From contig PKDQ01000020.1 of assembly GCA_002862645.1 (NCBI GenBank), forward strand, positions 26,990 through 90,989: DNA of 64,000 nucleotides, read 5' to 3'. The stretch is from Flavobacteriaceae bacterium. GTDB taxonomy: Bacteria > Bacteroidota > Bacteroidia > Flavobacteriales > Flavobacteriaceae. This document shows positions 1-9,452 of this stretch, in pieces (the stretch's first letter is position 1; the number at the start of each line of letters is the position of its first letter). The notes below the pieces were generated by a model, which did no database searches, was not told the DNA's origin, and saw only the letters and a list, made by a program, of their open reading frames with translations. Both the position numbers and the translations under genes were made by a program.

Positions 1-459
1 CTGAACAGCAACATTTTCATTGATTGATGTAGACAGTGATACACCTTTAAAGTCGGCTTTTATGGGGAATTTTTTGTGGTTCCTGTCTAGCAATACCGCT
101 GTTTTACATTGTTTAAGCGGAACACTTAAAAAATGTCTAACGGCATATATTAAGGTGGTCCCTGTATGAAGCACGTCATCGACAATTACAACGGACTTGT
201 TTGTATAGTCTGTCGCAGCAAGTGTAGTCTGAATTGTATTGCGTGGATTGTTTTTGTCTATTTCAATCTCACAACTCAAAATTTCTTTAGAGGAGTTGGC
301 CTCTAAATGATGAACAATGCGCTGGGCTACTGCATATCCATTGACAACAATACCGGCAATGATAATGGTTTGGTTTTCGCCATTGGCTTCGAGAATTTGA
401 TAGGCAATGCGCTCTAGCTTGTGCTCAATTTGTTCGGATGTCAAAATGATTTCACTCAT
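1..459 (-). CDS. phosphoribosyltransferase (PyrR-like), 3' part outside window
   Basis: The reading frame is open from an ATG at 457-459 to the left edge, giving the first 153 residues; the C-terminus is missing. Residues 91-102 read VIVDDVLHTGTT, the PRPP-binding loop of type I phosphoribosyltransferases, preceded by the hydrophobic strand and two acidic residues typical of the fold. The enzyme would use PRPP with a base, or act as a PyrR-type sensor; the substrate cannot be told from sequence. It is followed upstream on the same strand by the S4 protein, a pairing I recall from other Flavobacteriaceae. Family certain, exact role open. Confidence 0.85.
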   Translation of the reverse strand, partial: MSEIILTSEQIEHKLERIAYQILEANGENQTIIIAGIVVNGYAVAQRIVHHLEANSSKEILSCEIEIDKNNPRNTIQTTLAATDYTNKSVVIVDDVLHTGTTLIYAVRHFLSVPLKQCKTAVLLDRNHKKFPIKADFKGVSLSTSINENVAVQ

Positions 460-482
460 AGGACAAAAATACACAATATACC

Positions 483-854
483 TTAGGTATCATCATCTAA
501 AAAGTCTTCGATGTCTCGACGGTCTTTTTTGCTAGGTCTACCCATGCCTTTGACTCTAGACATGCGTTGATTTTCGTCTGCAGCATTTTTGAGATCTAAG
601 GCTTCTTGCGGAGTGATATCCTTGCAATATTGTGAAAGCAATTTAGCACCTACCCGGCTTTTAGGAATATCCAAAACATAGATTTCAACGGTTAGTTGAT
701 GTCGTCTAATGCTGATTTTATCCGAAACATAAACTTCTCTTGAGGGTTTTGCGTTTTGACCACCAAGTTGTACATAGCCTTTTCTGCATGCCGTACTAGC
801 TGCATTTCTTGACTTGTAATAACGAACCGCCCACAGATATTTGTCTACTCGCAT
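483..854 (-). CDS. S4-domain RNA-binding protein, Hsp15-like
   Basis: A 123-residue protein with an N-terminal S4 RNA-binding domain (about residues 1-60, starting MRVDKYLWAVR and containing the GYVQLGG turn) and a basic, then acidic tail. Hsp15 of E. coli binds free 50S subunits carrying a stalled nascent chain; that role is inferred by family. I place the start at the ATG at 852-854, because Hsp15 proteins begin with this MR(I/V)DKYLW sequence; a TTG seven codons earlier (873-875) is open but extends beyond the family N-terminus. It lies 23 bases upstream of the phosphoribosyltransferase on the same strand and may share its transcript. Confidence 0.85.
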   Translation of the reverse strand: MRVDKYLWAVRYYKSRNAASTACRKGYVQLGGQNAKPSREVYVSDKISIRRHQLTVEIYVLDIPKSRVGAKLLSQYCKDITPQEALDLKNAADENQRMSRVKGMGRPSKKDRRDIEDFLDDDT

Positions 855-915
855 GTTTATAATATTGCTGCGCAATAATACATGAAAATTGTATCTTGCG
901 CTTTAAATCTTTCAG

Positions 916-1800
916 ATGAACAAACTAACGCTTTTTTTTGGAATCGTATGCCTCCTCGTATTTGCGACTGCTTGTGAAGAGCAACAACGTGGTTTTGCTG
1001 AACCACCCCGTGATTACGAATCACAGCGTGCAGTGGATAATGACTCTTTACTTAATTTTTTGCAAACACGTTTTTACAATTATGAAGACTATGCAACAGC
1101 TGATAGTAGCGAGCGAATAACTTTTGATATCAATATTATTGAAGAAGATGATGCAGACAAAACTCCTTTAATTGACCAGGTTGAGCAAATCAACGTAAAG
1201 ATAAAGAATACGGAAGGCGTTTATTTCGATCACACAGCTTATATCCTTGACATACGCGAAGGGGTTGGAACGGCTCCAACGGCTGCCGATAGTGTTTTTG
1301 TTACGTATAAAGGTTTGTTGCTTGACCTCTCAAGGTTTGACGAAACAACCAACCCTGTTTGGTTTGAGTCTCTTTCAGTTGTAAAAGGGTTTAGTGCCTT
1401 GATGCCTCACATTAAAAAAGCTGCAGCACCCACCATAAATTCGGACGGCACCTATGCTTTTGATGGTTTTGGCTCAGCTGCTATTTTCATGCCCTCTGCC
1501 TTGGGTTATTACAACGACTCTAGGAGTGTACCTGCTTACTCACCCCTTATTTTTGCAGTAGACTTATACACCTATAACACCACAGACCATGACGGTGATA
1601 CAGTACCTACGCATCTCGAAGATTTAGATGTTGATGATTATTATGATGACGATACGGACAATGATGGGCTTCCCAACTTCCGTGACGATGACGATGATAA
1701 TGACGGCATATTAACACGCGAAGAATACGATGCAAACAATGATGGTATGGCAGACGATACAGACAATGACGGCACCCCGGACTACCTAGATAAAGATTAG
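916..1800 (+). CDS. FKBP-type peptidyl-prolyl isomerase lipoprotein with Asp-rich C-terminus
   Basis: 294 residues. A lipoprotein signal peptide ends in FATAC with the lipidated Cys at residue 20. The FKBP fold covers about residues 124-219 (DSVFVTYKG, FMPSALGYYN, SPLIFAVDLY). Residues 224-294 are a run of Asp/Asn-rich DxDxDG motifs (for example DTDNDGLPNF, DTDNDGTPDYL) resembling thrombospondin type 3 or EF-hand calcium loops. It should be a membrane-anchored folding catalyst in the periplasm, similar in design to the gliding protein GldI, though I do not claim orthology. Its stop codon overlaps the transketolase stop on the other strand by four bases, with no terminator between them. Confidence 0.88.
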   Translation: MNKLTLFFGIVCLLVFATACEEQQRGFAEPPRDYESQRAVDNDSLLNFLQTRFYNYEDYATADSSERITFDINIIEEDDADKTPLIDQVEQINVKIKNTEGVYFDHTAYILDIREGVGTAPTAADSVFVTYKGLLLDLSRFDETTNPVWFESLSVVKGFSALMPHIKKAAAPTINSDGTYAFDGFGSAAIFMPSALGYYNDSRSVPAYSPLIFAVDLYTYNTTDHDGDTVPTHLEDLDVDDYYDDDTDNDGLPNFRDDDDDNDGILTREEYDANNDGMADDTDNDGTPDYLDKD

Positions 1801-2756
1801 CCTTTCTTAGCCAAAATCTCTTTTGCCTTCTTCACAATTGAACTGGCGTTTAAGCCATATTTTTCCATGAGTTGAGCAGGCGTTCCAGATTCTCCAAAAG
1901 TATCTTGTGTGGCAACAAAAGCTTGCGGGGTAGGGTGCTGTTCTGCAAGAACACGTGCAATGCTTTCTCCAAGTCCACCCAAATAGTTGTGTTCTTCACA
2001 ACTTACGATTGCTCCTGTTTTTTTAGCGGATTCTAAAATAAGGGCGTCGTCCAAAGGCTTGATGGTGTGTATGTTGATTACCTCTGCGCTGATGCCTTGT
2101 TGGTCTAGGCTTTTCGCAGCTTCTAAAGCTTCCCATACAAGGTGACCGGTGGCCACAAGTGTAACATCTGTACCTTCTTGGAGAAGTATTCCCTTCCCAA
2201 TGTTAAACGGCAAATCGCTAGTGAAATTAGGAACGGCAGGGCGTCCAAAGCGCAAATAAACAGGACCGTTGTGGGCTGCTATGGCATGTGTGGCTTTTCG
2301 CGTTTGCTCAAAGTCACAAGTATTGATTACGGTCATGCCAGGAAGCATTTTCATCAATCCTAAGTCTTCAAGAATTTGATGTGTAGCCCCATCCTCGCCA
2401 AGCGTGATACCAGCGTGTGAAGCACATATTTTTACGTTCTTGTGCGAATAGGCAACCGACTGACGAATTTGATCATAAACACGTCCTGTCGAGAAGTTGG
2501 CAAAGGTTCCTGTAAACGGAATTTTACCTCCAATGGTCATCCCTGCAGCAATGCCTATCATATTGGCTTCTGCAATACCTATTTGAAAAAATCGATCAGG
2601 ATGTGCGTCCTTAAATACATTCATTTTTAACGAACCTGTGAGATCTGCGCACAAGGCTACTACGTCTTCATTTTGATCGCCGATTTCTGCCAAACCAACA
2701 CCAAATCCAGAGCGTGTGTCAATTTCATCTTTAAATGTATATTCTTTTAATCCCAT
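1797..2756 (-). CDS. transketolase, C-terminal half (pyrimidine-binding plus C-terminal domain)
   Basis: 319 residues matching the second half of transketolase: the pyrimidine-binding domain (residues 10-170) with the thiamine-activating Glu63 in GIAEANMIGIAAGM, then the C-terminal transketolase domain. It must pair with the N-terminal half encoded just upstream to form a working enzyme of the non-oxidative pentose phosphate pathway. The two genes are one base apart (stop at 2758-2760, ATG at 2754-2756), consistent with coupled translation and 1:1 subunits. Split transketolases are usual in Flavobacteriaceae, so this is not a broken gene. Confidence 0.93.
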   Translation of the reverse strand: MGLKEYTFKDEIDTRSGFGVGLAEIGDQNEDVVALCADLTGSLKMNVFKDAHPDRFFQIGIAEANMIGIAAGMTIGGKIPFTGTFANFSTGRVYDQIRQSVAYSHKNVKICASHAGITLGEDGATHQILEDLGLMKMLPGMTVINTCDFEQTRKATHAIAAHNGPVYLRFGRPAVPNFTSDLPFNIGKGILLQEGTDVTLVATGHLVWEALEAAKSLDQQGISAEVINIHTIKPLDDALILESAKKTGAIVSCEEHNYLGGLGESIARVLAEQHPTPQAFVATQDTFGESGTPAQLMEKYGLNASSIVKKAKEILAKKG

Positions 2757-2757
2757 C

Positions 2758-3603
2758 TTAATAATCTCCTAAAGTTTCTTCGTTTTGTGCCAGTCCTATG
2801 GCCAATTGTTCATCGTTTGGTGCTTTCCCATGCCATGCGTGTGTATGCATCATAAAGTCAACACCATTGCCCATTACCGTGTGTAATAAAATTGCAACAG
2901 GTTTTTGTTGACCTGAGGCTGCTTTAGCTGCCTCAAAGCCCGCTAAAATAGCCTGTACGTCATTGCCTTTTTCTACTTTAATTACAGTCCAGCCAAAAGC
3001 TTCTAGCTTGGCACCGACATCGCCAAGAGGCAAAACGTCATCTGTGCTTCCGTCAATTTGTTGTTTGTTGTAGTCAATGGTCGAAATAAGGTTGTCTATT
3101 CCTTTACCTCCTGCATACATGATGGCTTCCCAGTTCTGCCCTTCTTGGAGTTCGCCGTCGCCGTGAAGACTATAGACCATATGTTTGTCTTTGTTCAGCT
3201 TTTTTGTTTCTGCTGCACCTATGGCAACGGACATACCTTGTCCTAAAGAGCCAGAAGCAATTCGGATTCCTGGAAGCCCCTCATGTGTTGTGGGGTGTCC
3301 TTGTAGTCGGGAATTTAATTTTCTAAACGCGGCAAGTTCAGAAATGGGGAAAAAGCCGCTACGTGCTAAGACACTATAAAAAACAGGGGAGATGTGCCCG
3401 TTCGATAAAAAGAAAAGGTCTTCGTTCTTTCCATCCATTGAAAAGTCGGTCGAGTAGTCCATAACATGGTGATATAATGAAACGAAAAATTCAGTACAGC
3501 CCAACGAACCTCCAGGATGGCCTGAATTTACTTGGTGTACCATACGCAAGATATCGCGACGCACCTGTGGTAATAACTGTTCTATAGATTCAATGGATGC
3601 CAT
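2758..3603 (-). CDS. transketolase, N-terminal half (thiamine diphosphate-binding)
   Basis: 281 residues covering the thiamine diphosphate-binding half of transketolase. The cofactor motif begins with GDG at 148-150, followed by ELQEGQNWEA; GHPGGSLG (29-36) and the LSNGHISP region (67-73) are also typical. It supplies the ThDP/Mg2+ site and the downstream gene supplies the rest of the active site. The ATG at 3601-3603 faces a 129-base region shared with the divergent tgt gene. A TATTTTTG -7-like box on this strand (3620-3627) could drive the pair, but no matching -33 TTG is present at the normal distance. Confidence 0.93.
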   Translation of the reverse strand: MASIESIEQLLPQVRRDILRMVHQVNSGHPGGSLGCTEFFVSLYHHVMDYSTDFSMDGKNEDLFFLSNGHISPVFYSVLARSGFFPISELAAFRKLNSRLQGHPTTHEGLPGIRIASGSLGQGMSVAIGAAETKKLNKDKHMVYSLHGDGELQEGQNWEAIMYAGGKGIDNLISTIDYNKQQIDGSTDDVLPLGDVGAKLEAFGWTVIKVEKGNDVQAILAGFEAAKAASGQQKPVAILLHTVMGNGVDFMMHTHAWHGKAPNDEQLAIGLAQNEETLGDY

Positions 3604-3720
3604 ATAAAATAAATTTTATCAAAAATAAAACTTCAATTCAATCTTACACTAATAATTTATCATTATTTGTGTTAAAAAAACGAACAGTTATTAATTACTT
3701 ACTTACCGCCTAGTGTTGCG

Positions 3721-3728
3721 TATATTTG
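3721..3728 (+). promoter_or_regulatory. -7 box (TATATTTG) just before tgt
   Basis: TATATTTG fits the Bacteroidota -7 consensus TAnnTTTG. It ends four bases before the GTG start of tgt, so transcription would begin at or within the start codon. No -33 TTG is visible 17-23 bases upstream, so the call rests on the -7 box alone. Confidence 0.4.
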
Positions 3729-3732
3729 ATTG

Positions 3733-4863
3733 GTGAAATTTTCATTATTACATACAGATCCTGCTTCAAAAGCTAGAGCAGGAGTGCTCACTACCGATCA
3801 CGGGAAAATAGAGACGCCTATTTTTATGCCTGTAGGAACTGCAGCAACTGTAAAGGGGGTGCACCAACGCGACTTGGCGGATGATATTAACCCTGATATT
3901 ATCTTGGCTAATACCTATCATTTATACTTAAGGCCTTCCATGCCTATTTTAGAGCAAGCGGGCGGTATACACAAGTTTATGCATTGGGAAAGACCCATAT
4001 TGACAGACAGCGGAGGATATCAAGTGTATTCTTTGGCTGACAAACGAAAAATCACAGAAGACGGCGTAATCTTTAAGTCACATATTGACGGATCAAAGCA
4101 TTTTTTCAGTCCTGAAAGAGCTATGGATATTCAAAGGAGTATCGGCGCAGACATCATTATGGCCTTTGATGAGTGTACTCCTTATCCTTGCCCTTATGAT
4201 TATGCCAAAAATTCCATGCACCTTACACATCGTTGGCTTATTCGCTGTCAAGAACACTTTGAAAAAACAACACCTAAATATGGTTATTCCCAAACGCTTT
4301 TCCCCATAGTGCAAGGAAGTGTCTACACTGATTTACGGGTGCAGTCAGCCGAATTTATTGCCAGTACCAACGCGCCAGGCAATGCCATCGGTGGCCTTTC
4401 AGTAGGAGAGCCAGCTGAGGAAATGTATGCCATGACCGATGCGGTATGTGCCGTCTTACCAGAATACAAACCCCGCTATTTGATGGGGGTTGGTACGCCG
4501 ATCAATATTTTAGAGAACATCGCTTTGGGTGTAGATATGTTTGATTGTGTTATGCCTTCTAGAAATGCACGTAACGGTATGCTGTTTACTTCTGAAGGGA
4601 GTATCAATATTAAAAATAAAAAATGGGAAAACGATTTCTCTCCCATTGATCCCAACGGAAGTAGCTTTGTTGACTCCGACTATAGCAAGGCTTATTTACG
4701 CCACTTATTTGCTGCTAATGAGTTGTTGGGCAAGCAAATCGCCACCTTACATAACCTTTCCTTTTATTTGTGGTTGGTGCACCAAGCAAGAAAGCATATT
4801 TTAGCAGGTGATTTTACGACTTGGAAAAACACCATGGTACGTCAAATGGATAAGCGTCTGTAA
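3733..4863 (+). CDS. tgt: queuine/preQ1 tRNA-guanine transglycosylase
   Basis: 376 residues over the whole family length. It swaps guanine-34 of GUN tRNAs for a 7-deazaguanine precursor in queuosine synthesis. Visible landmarks are ILTDSGGYQV (Asp92), FDECTPYP (Asp146), and the nucleophile Asp271 in DCVMPSRNARNG. The usual C-terminal zinc cysteines (CxCxxC) are absent: residues 307-315 read PNGSSFVDS, while His340 of the site remains. I believe this is common in Bacteroidota Tgt but could not check. The start is GTG at 3733: an in-frame TGA at 3727-3729 leaves only this and a TTG at 3730, and MKFSLLHTDP matches the family N-terminus. Confidence 0.95.
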   Translation: MKFSLLHTDPASKARAGVLTTDHGKIETPIFMPVGTAATVKGVHQRDLADDINPDIILANTYHLYLRPSMPILEQAGGIHKFMHWERPILTDSGGYQVYSLADKRKITEDGVIFKSHIDGSKHFFSPERAMDIQRSIGADIIMAFDECTPYPCPYDYAKNSMHLTHRWLIRCQEHFEKTTPKYGYSQTLFPIVQGSVYTDLRVQSAEFIASTNAPGNAIGGLSVGEPAEEMYAMTDAVCAVLPEYKPRYLMGVGTPINILENIALGVDMFDCVMPSRNARNGMLFTSEGSINIKNKKWENDFSPIDPNGSSFVDSDYSKAYLRHLFAANELLGKQIATLHNLSFYLWLVHQARKHILAGDFTTWKNTMVRQMDKRL

Positions 4864-4864
4864 T

Positions 4865-5941
4865 ATGAAATTGATAGACCTGTATATTATAAAAAAGTAC
4901 ATCAGCACTTTTACAGTCATGTTGGTGTTGTTTATTCCTATAAGTGTATTGGTTGATCTCTCTCAAAAAATTGATAAATTCAAAGAAAACGAACTCTCAA
5001 CAGCTGAAATTTTATCCCACTACTACGATTTTGTATGGGTATTTGGATACCAACTTTTCCCCATATTCTTGTTTTTATCTGTAATATGGTTTACCTCAAT
5101 ATTAGCAAGTAACACAGAAGTAATTGCTGTATTGAGTTCGGGAATATCTTTTGACCGATACCTACGTCCTTTTCTTATTTCTGCTTCTATAATTGCCTTT
5201 CTAGCCTTTGGATCGAGCATGTTCTGGGTGCCAAATGCCAGTGAAAGCTATAACCGTTTTAAATACGAGTACATTAGCAAGGGCAGAAAGGTGATGTTAA
5301 CCGAAAACATTTACAAACAAATAGGCGATAACGATTTTATATACATCAGCAATTATAATGCAAGTCGGCAGGTGGGGTATAATTTTACATGGGAACATTT
5401 TGAGGATAATCAGTTGTTCTATAAGATTAAGGCGCAAAACATCCGATGGGTAGAAAAAGACAGTATTCATCGTCTGTCCCAATTTTTTCAGCGCACCATC
5501 ATTAATGACAAGGAAGTTATTAGAAAGGAGGCACGTCTTGACACCTTACTTGACTTAGATTTAAATTCTATTACTCCTATTACCTACAAAGCCCAAACAC
5601 TCAATTTTTTTAAACTAAACGAATACATCAAGCAAGAACGTGAAAACGGAAGTCCGCTTATTAACAGTCACCTGTTGGTGCGACATAAGCGCTGGTCAAT
5701 TCCTATATCTGCTTTTATTCTAACACTTATTGCAGTAGCGGTAGCATCTTTCAAGAAGCGAGGTGGTATGGGAATAAATTTAGCAATGGGTATCATACTG
5801 GCTTTTCTCTATATCTTTTTTGACAAAATATTTGAGGTAATGGTTGAGAAATCTAATTTCACTCCGTGGCTAGCTGCTTGGATTCCCAACGCTCTATTTA
5901 CAGTACTCTCTATCTATTTATTGCGTCATGCAAAGAGATAA
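4865..5941 (+). CDS. LptF/LptG (YjgP/YjgQ) family permease
   Basis: 358 residues with the family layout: two transmembrane helices near the N-terminus and a third around residue 100, a periplasmic beta-jellyroll domain in the middle (about 120-270), and three helices at the C-terminus. Members are the membrane subunits of the LPS export ABC transporter, which passes LPS to the LptC-LptA bridge. I start it at the ATG at 4865, one base after the tgt stop, because MKLIDLYIIKKYIS is the family N-terminus; an upstream in-frame start would lie inside tgt. Whether it is the F or G subunit cannot be decided here. Confidence 0.88.
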   Translation: MKLIDLYIIKKYISTFTVMLVLFIPISVLVDLSQKIDKFKENELSTAEILSHYYDFVWVFGYQLFPIFLFLSVIWFTSILASNTEVIAVLSSGISFDRYLRPFLISASIIAFLAFGSSMFWVPNASESYNRFKYEYISKGRKVMLTENIYKQIGDNDFIYISNYNASRQVGYNFTWEHFEDNQLFYKIKAQNIRWVEKDSIHRLSQFFQRTIINDKEVIRKEARLDTLLDLDLNSITPITYKAQTLNFFKLNEYIKQERENGSPLINSHLLVRHKRWSIPISAFILTLIAVAVASFKKRGGMGINLAMGIILAFLYIFFDKIFEVMVEKSNFTPWLAAWIPNALFTVLSIYLLRHAKR

Positions 5942-6839
5942 GTTATTTAGTACGCTTCACTTTCACTTTATCGTGGTCATTTTCGGGTTCACTGCTATTT
6001 TGGGTACCTTGATAAGCGTCTCGGCTATTCCCTTGGTTTGGTACCGAATGACATTGGCAACTCTAGGTTTGGGTTTGATACTTTGGGTACGTAAGCACAA
6101 TTTTCGTGTAGACAAAACCATCGCTTGGGTGGCTATTGTAAGTGGTGTTTTAATTGCTTTTCACTGGATTACATTTTTCGGTTCTGTTAAAGTGTCAAAC
6201 GTTTCTATAACCTTATCGGTACTTTCGTCTGGTGCTTTTTTGACGTCCTTACTTGAGCCCATTTTCTATAATCGAAAAGTCATTGGCTATGAGGTATTTT
6301 TTGGGTTATTGGTCATTCTTGGTTTGGTCTTAGTTCTTGGTACTGGAACCACACATGTAAAAGGCTTTCTTTATGCAGGCATATCAACTGTATTAGCTGT
6401 TTTGTTTACATTGCTTAATGGCAAGTACGTTTCCAAAACAGATCCATATGTATTGTCCTTTTACGAACTTTTTGTGGGGGCCCTGGTTGTTACCTTGGTG
6501 TTGGCGTTTCAAGGTGCTTTTACTTCCGCTTTTTTTGCTATTTCTACACAGGATTTGCTTTGGCTGTCCATGTTAGCCTTTGTGTGTACTTCCTATGCTT
6601 TTGTTGTATCAATAGTTGTAATGCGCCACCTAACTCCTTATTCTATTATGCTTGGGATTAACATGGAGCCTTTATATGGTATTGCCTTGGCCTATGCCAT
6701 TTTCGGGGAAAAGGAAGTAATGCATTTGGGTTTTTATATCGGATTGGCTTGTATACTTATTGCGGTCTTGGCAAATGGTATTTACAAATTAAGAAGAATA
6801 AAAAAAACGATCCATCCGCTTACTCGGAATCCAAAATAA
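5928..6839 (+). CDS. DMT family (EamA) transporter
   Basis: 303 residues, almost all hydrophobic, with about ten predicted transmembrane helices in two EamA repeats (about residues 10-140 and 150-290). The second repeat ends with the typical NMEPLYGIALAYAIFGE sequence. EamA proteins move small metabolites such as amino acids or nucleotides across the inner membrane; the substrate is unknown. The gene overlaps the end of the LptF/LptG-type gene by 14 bases, so the two are probably translated from one message. Confidence 0.85.
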   Translation: MQRDKLFSTLHFHFIVVIFGFTAILGTLISVSAIPLVWYRMTLATLGLGLILWVRKHNFRVDKTIAWVAIVSGVLIAFHWITFFGSVKVSNVSITLSVLSSGAFLTSLLEPIFYNRKVIGYEVFFGLLVILGLVLVLGTGTTHVKGFLYAGISTVLAVLFTLLNGKYVSKTDPYVLSFYELFVGALVVTLVLAFQGAFTSAFFAISTQDLLWLSMLAFVCTSYAFVVSIVVMRHLTPYSIMLGINMEPLYGIALAYAIFGEKEVMHLGFYIGLACILIAVLANGIYKLRRIKKTIHPLTRNPK

Positions 6840-6840
6840 G

Positions 6841-6848
6841 TATATTTG
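6841..6848 (+). promoter_or_regulatory. -7 box (TATATTTG) upstream of accA
   Basis: TATATTTG matches TAnnTTTG and lies 21 bases before the accA ATG, directly after the DMT transporter stop. It would give accA its own short-leader transcript. No -33 TTG is evident at the usual spacing. Confidence 0.4.
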
Positions 6849-6869
6849 TTTTTTCATTAAAATCTCAAT

Positions 6870-7823
6870 ATGGAGTATTTAGACTTTGAAAAACCCATTA
6901 AGGAATTAGAAGACCAATTGCTCAAGTGTCAACTGATAGGTAATGACAGTGAAGTTGATGTTACCGAAGCTTGCAAAAACATCCAAGACCGTTTGGTTGA
7001 GCTCAAAAAAGATATTTATAACAACCTAACACCTTGGCAGCGTGTGCAGGTTTCAAGGCATCCTTCAAGACCTTATACCCTTGACTACATTAAGGCACTT
7101 ACGCAAGGCACCTTTTTAGAGCTTCATGGTGATAGAACGGTCAAAGACGACAAAGCAATGATAGGCGGGTTAGGCAAGATAGGAGATCAAAGTTTTATGT
7201 TTATTGGGCAGCAGAAAGGATATAATACCAAAACAAGACAGTACCGCAACTTTGGTATGGCAAACCCTGAGGGGTATCGTAAGGCACTGCGTTTAATGAA
7301 ATCTGCTGAAAAATTCAATATTCCTGTTATTTGTCTAATAGACACACCTGGAGCATACCCGGGACTTGAAGCAGAGGAGCGCGGACAAGGTGAGGCCATT
7401 GCCCGCAACATACTGGAAATGTCTAGGCTAAAGACGCCTATTATTGTAATGGTTATTGGTGAGGGTGCCTCTGGAGGTGCATTGGGCATAGGTGTGGGCG
7501 ACCGCATATTTATGCTGGAAAATACGTGGTATTCTGTTATTTCACCAGAATCCTGTTCATCCATTTTATGGCGCAGTTGGGAATACAAAGAGCAAGCAGC
7601 CGAAGCATTAAAGCTAACGGCCAAGGACATGAAACGTCAAAAGCTTATTGATACCATTATCAAAGAACCGCTGGGTGGTGCACACACCAATCGCGAGGCC
7701 ATGTTTGATACCGTTCGTAAAACTATTTGTAGAACCTATAACGAGCTACAAGAATTATCAACCGACGTTTTGGTGCAAGAACGCATGGACAAGTTTTTTG
7801 CAATGGGTGTTTATGACGAATAA
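6870..7823 (+). CDS. accA: acetyl-CoA carboxylase carboxyltransferase subunit alpha
   Basis: 317 residues, full family length. With AccD it forms the carboxyltransferase that moves CO2 from biotin to acetyl-CoA, giving malonyl-CoA for fatty acid synthesis. The alpha-subunit landmarks are present: [20 protein letters not shown] near residue 55, [18 protein letters not shown], and [14 protein letters not shown] in the crotonase-like core. accD is not in this window. The same lipid pathway is represented at 37 kb by fabI. Confidence 0.97.
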   Translation: MEYLDFEKPIKELEDQLLKCQLIGNDSEVDVTEACKNIQDRLVELKKDIYNNLTPWQRVQVSRHPSRPYTLDYIKALTQGTFLELHGDRTVKDDKAMIGGLGKIGDQSFMFIGQQKGYNTKTRQYRNFGMANPEGYRKALRLMKSAEKFNIPVICLIDTPGAYPGLEAEERGQGEAIARNILEMSRLKTPIIVMVIGEGASGGALGIGVGDRIFMLENTWYSVISPESCSSILWRSWEYKEQAAEALKLTAKDMKRQKLIDTIIKEPLGGAHTNREAMFDTVRKTICRTYNELQELSTDVLVQERMDKFFAMGVYDE

Positions 7824-7928
7824 TGTTTGGCTTTTAAACAATTGTAAGCGGGTTATTAACTACGCTGTTGTTCGTTAGTTTTTTGCCTTTTTTAAAAATT
7901 TATACTCCCATTTATGTAGTTTAGTGTC

Positions 7929-9443
7929 ATGGAAAAAAAGAATCCCATGCCGTCTATAGTATCACCCTCCACAGTGGTTCCATTAGAACGCGGAAAGCTG
8001 CCACCACAGGTAATTGAGTTCGAAGAAGTCGTTCTTGGGGCCATGATGATTGACAAAAAAGGCGTTGATGAGGTTATTGATATCTTACAGCCCGAAGCCT
8101 TTTATCGTGAGGCACATCAGCATATTTTTTCCGCAATGGTCAAGCTTTTTGAAAACTCGGAGCCCATTGACCTTTTAACGGCATCGGCTCAATTAAAAAA
8201 AGATCAGAAGCTAAACCAAATTGGAGGAGACTTTTATCTCATTCAGCTTTCTAAAAAGGTATCCTCTTCTGCACATATTGAGTATCATGCACGTATTATC
8301 CTTCAGAAATTTATTCAGCGCAGTCTAATAAAAATTTCAAGTGAAATTATAGAGGAGGCTTACGACGAAACCAAAGACGTTTTTGACATGCTCGACAAGG
8401 CAGAGTCCAAGCTCTATGATGTGAGTCAGGGAAATCTAAAGACATCTACTGTAAGTGCGCAAAGTTTGGTTATCCAAGCCAAGAAAAAAATTGAAGAAAT
8501 TGCTAACCAAGAAGGAATGAGTGGGGTACCTTCAGGCTTTCACGCGGTCGACAAACTGACTTCAGGATGGCAAAACAGTGACTTGATTATTGTAGCTGCA
8601 CGTCCAGGAATGGGAAAAACAGCCTTTACCTTATCCATGGCGCGAAACATTGCCGTTGATCAAAATATTCCCGTTGCATTTTTCTCTCTTGAGATGTCTT
8701 CCGTTCAATTGATAACTCGTCTTATTTCATCTGAAACAGGGCTTAGTTCAGAAAAGCTTCGAACAGGAAAAATGGAAGATCACGAGTGGAAACAGCTCAA
8801 CGTTAAGGTTTCCGATCTAGAAAAAGCACCGCTTTATATTGATGATACACCTTCTTTATCTATCTTCGATCTTCGTGCAAAAGCTCGACGTCTTTCTTCG
8901 CAATACGGCATTCGCCTTATCATGATAGATTACTTGCAGTTGATGACACCCGGTGGGAGCAGCAAGGCTGGAAATCGGGAACAGGAAATCTCGACCATTT
9001 CACGAAACTTAAAGGCACTTGCAAAGGAATTGGAGATTCCAGTTATAGCGCTATCCCAGTTATCTCGTGCAGTAGAAACTCGAGGCGGGAGTAAACGTCC
9101 ACAAATTTCTGACTTGCGTGAGTCTGGTGCTATTGAACAAGATGCAGATTTGGTCACCTTTATCTACAGGCCTGAGTATTATAAAATTGACGAATGGGAT
9201 GACGAAGAGCGTTCACCTGCCGCGGGTCAGGCAGAGTTTATTGTTGCAAAACATCGTAACGGGGGGTTGGACAGCATACGACTTAAATTTATTGGAAACC
9301 TCGGTAAGTTTGACAATTTAGATCAATTTGATGCTCCCATTGAGTTTCAATCCAAAATAAATGCTGGGGACGAACCCTTTGAAGCACAGCGTACCAGTCC
9401 AAACGAAGCGTTTGGAACTGACGACGATGATATGCCGTTCTAG
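7929..9443 (+). CDS. dnaB: replicative DNA helicase
   Basis: 504 residues, the usual DnaB length with no intein. The N-terminal primase-interacting domain (about 20-130) is followed by a linker and a RecA-like ATPase core with Walker A ARPGMGKTAF near residues 224-233, Walker B LIMIDYLQLM and the DLRESGAIEQDADLV motif. It unwinds the lagging-strand template at the fork as a hexamer. A 105-base gap separates it from accA; a near-miss -7 box TAGTTTAG (7917-7924) sits just before the ATG. It ends nine bases from the tail of the convergent rplT gene. Confidence 0.97.
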   Translation: MEKKNPMPSIVSPSTVVPLERGKLPPQVIEFEEVVLGAMMIDKKGVDEVIDILQPEAFYREAHQHIFSAMVKLFENSEPIDLLTASAQLKKDQKLNQIGGDFYLIQLSKKVSSSAHIEYHARIILQKFIQRSLIKISSEIIEEAYDETKDVFDMLDKAESKLYDVSQGNLKTSTVSAQSLVIQAKKKIEEIANQEGMSGVPSGFHAVDKLTSGWQNSDLIIVAARPGMGKTAFTLSMARNIAVDQNIPVAFFSLEMSSVQLITRLISSETGLSSEKLRTGKMEDHEWKQLNVKVSDLEKAPLYIDDTPSLSIFDLRAKARRLSSQYGIRLIMIDYLQLMTPGGSSKAGNREQEISTISRNLKALAKELEIPVIALSQLSRAVETRGGSKRPQISDLRESGAIEQDADLVTFIYRPEYYKIDEWDDEERSPAAGQAEFIVAKHRNGGLDSIRLKFIGNLGKFDNLDQFDAPIEFQSKINAGDEPFEAQRTSPNEAFGTDDDDMPF

Positions 9444-9452
9444 CTTATCGCT

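Noticed and set aside
1797..3603. Transketolase as a frameshifted gene
   Set aside because: The two halves have proper start and stop codons and domain borders; split transketolases are normal in this family.
7187..7630. 147-residue open frame on the minus strand inside accA
   Set aside because: It is fully antisense to a strongly conserved gene and its protein resembles no family; it is a by-product of accA codon use.
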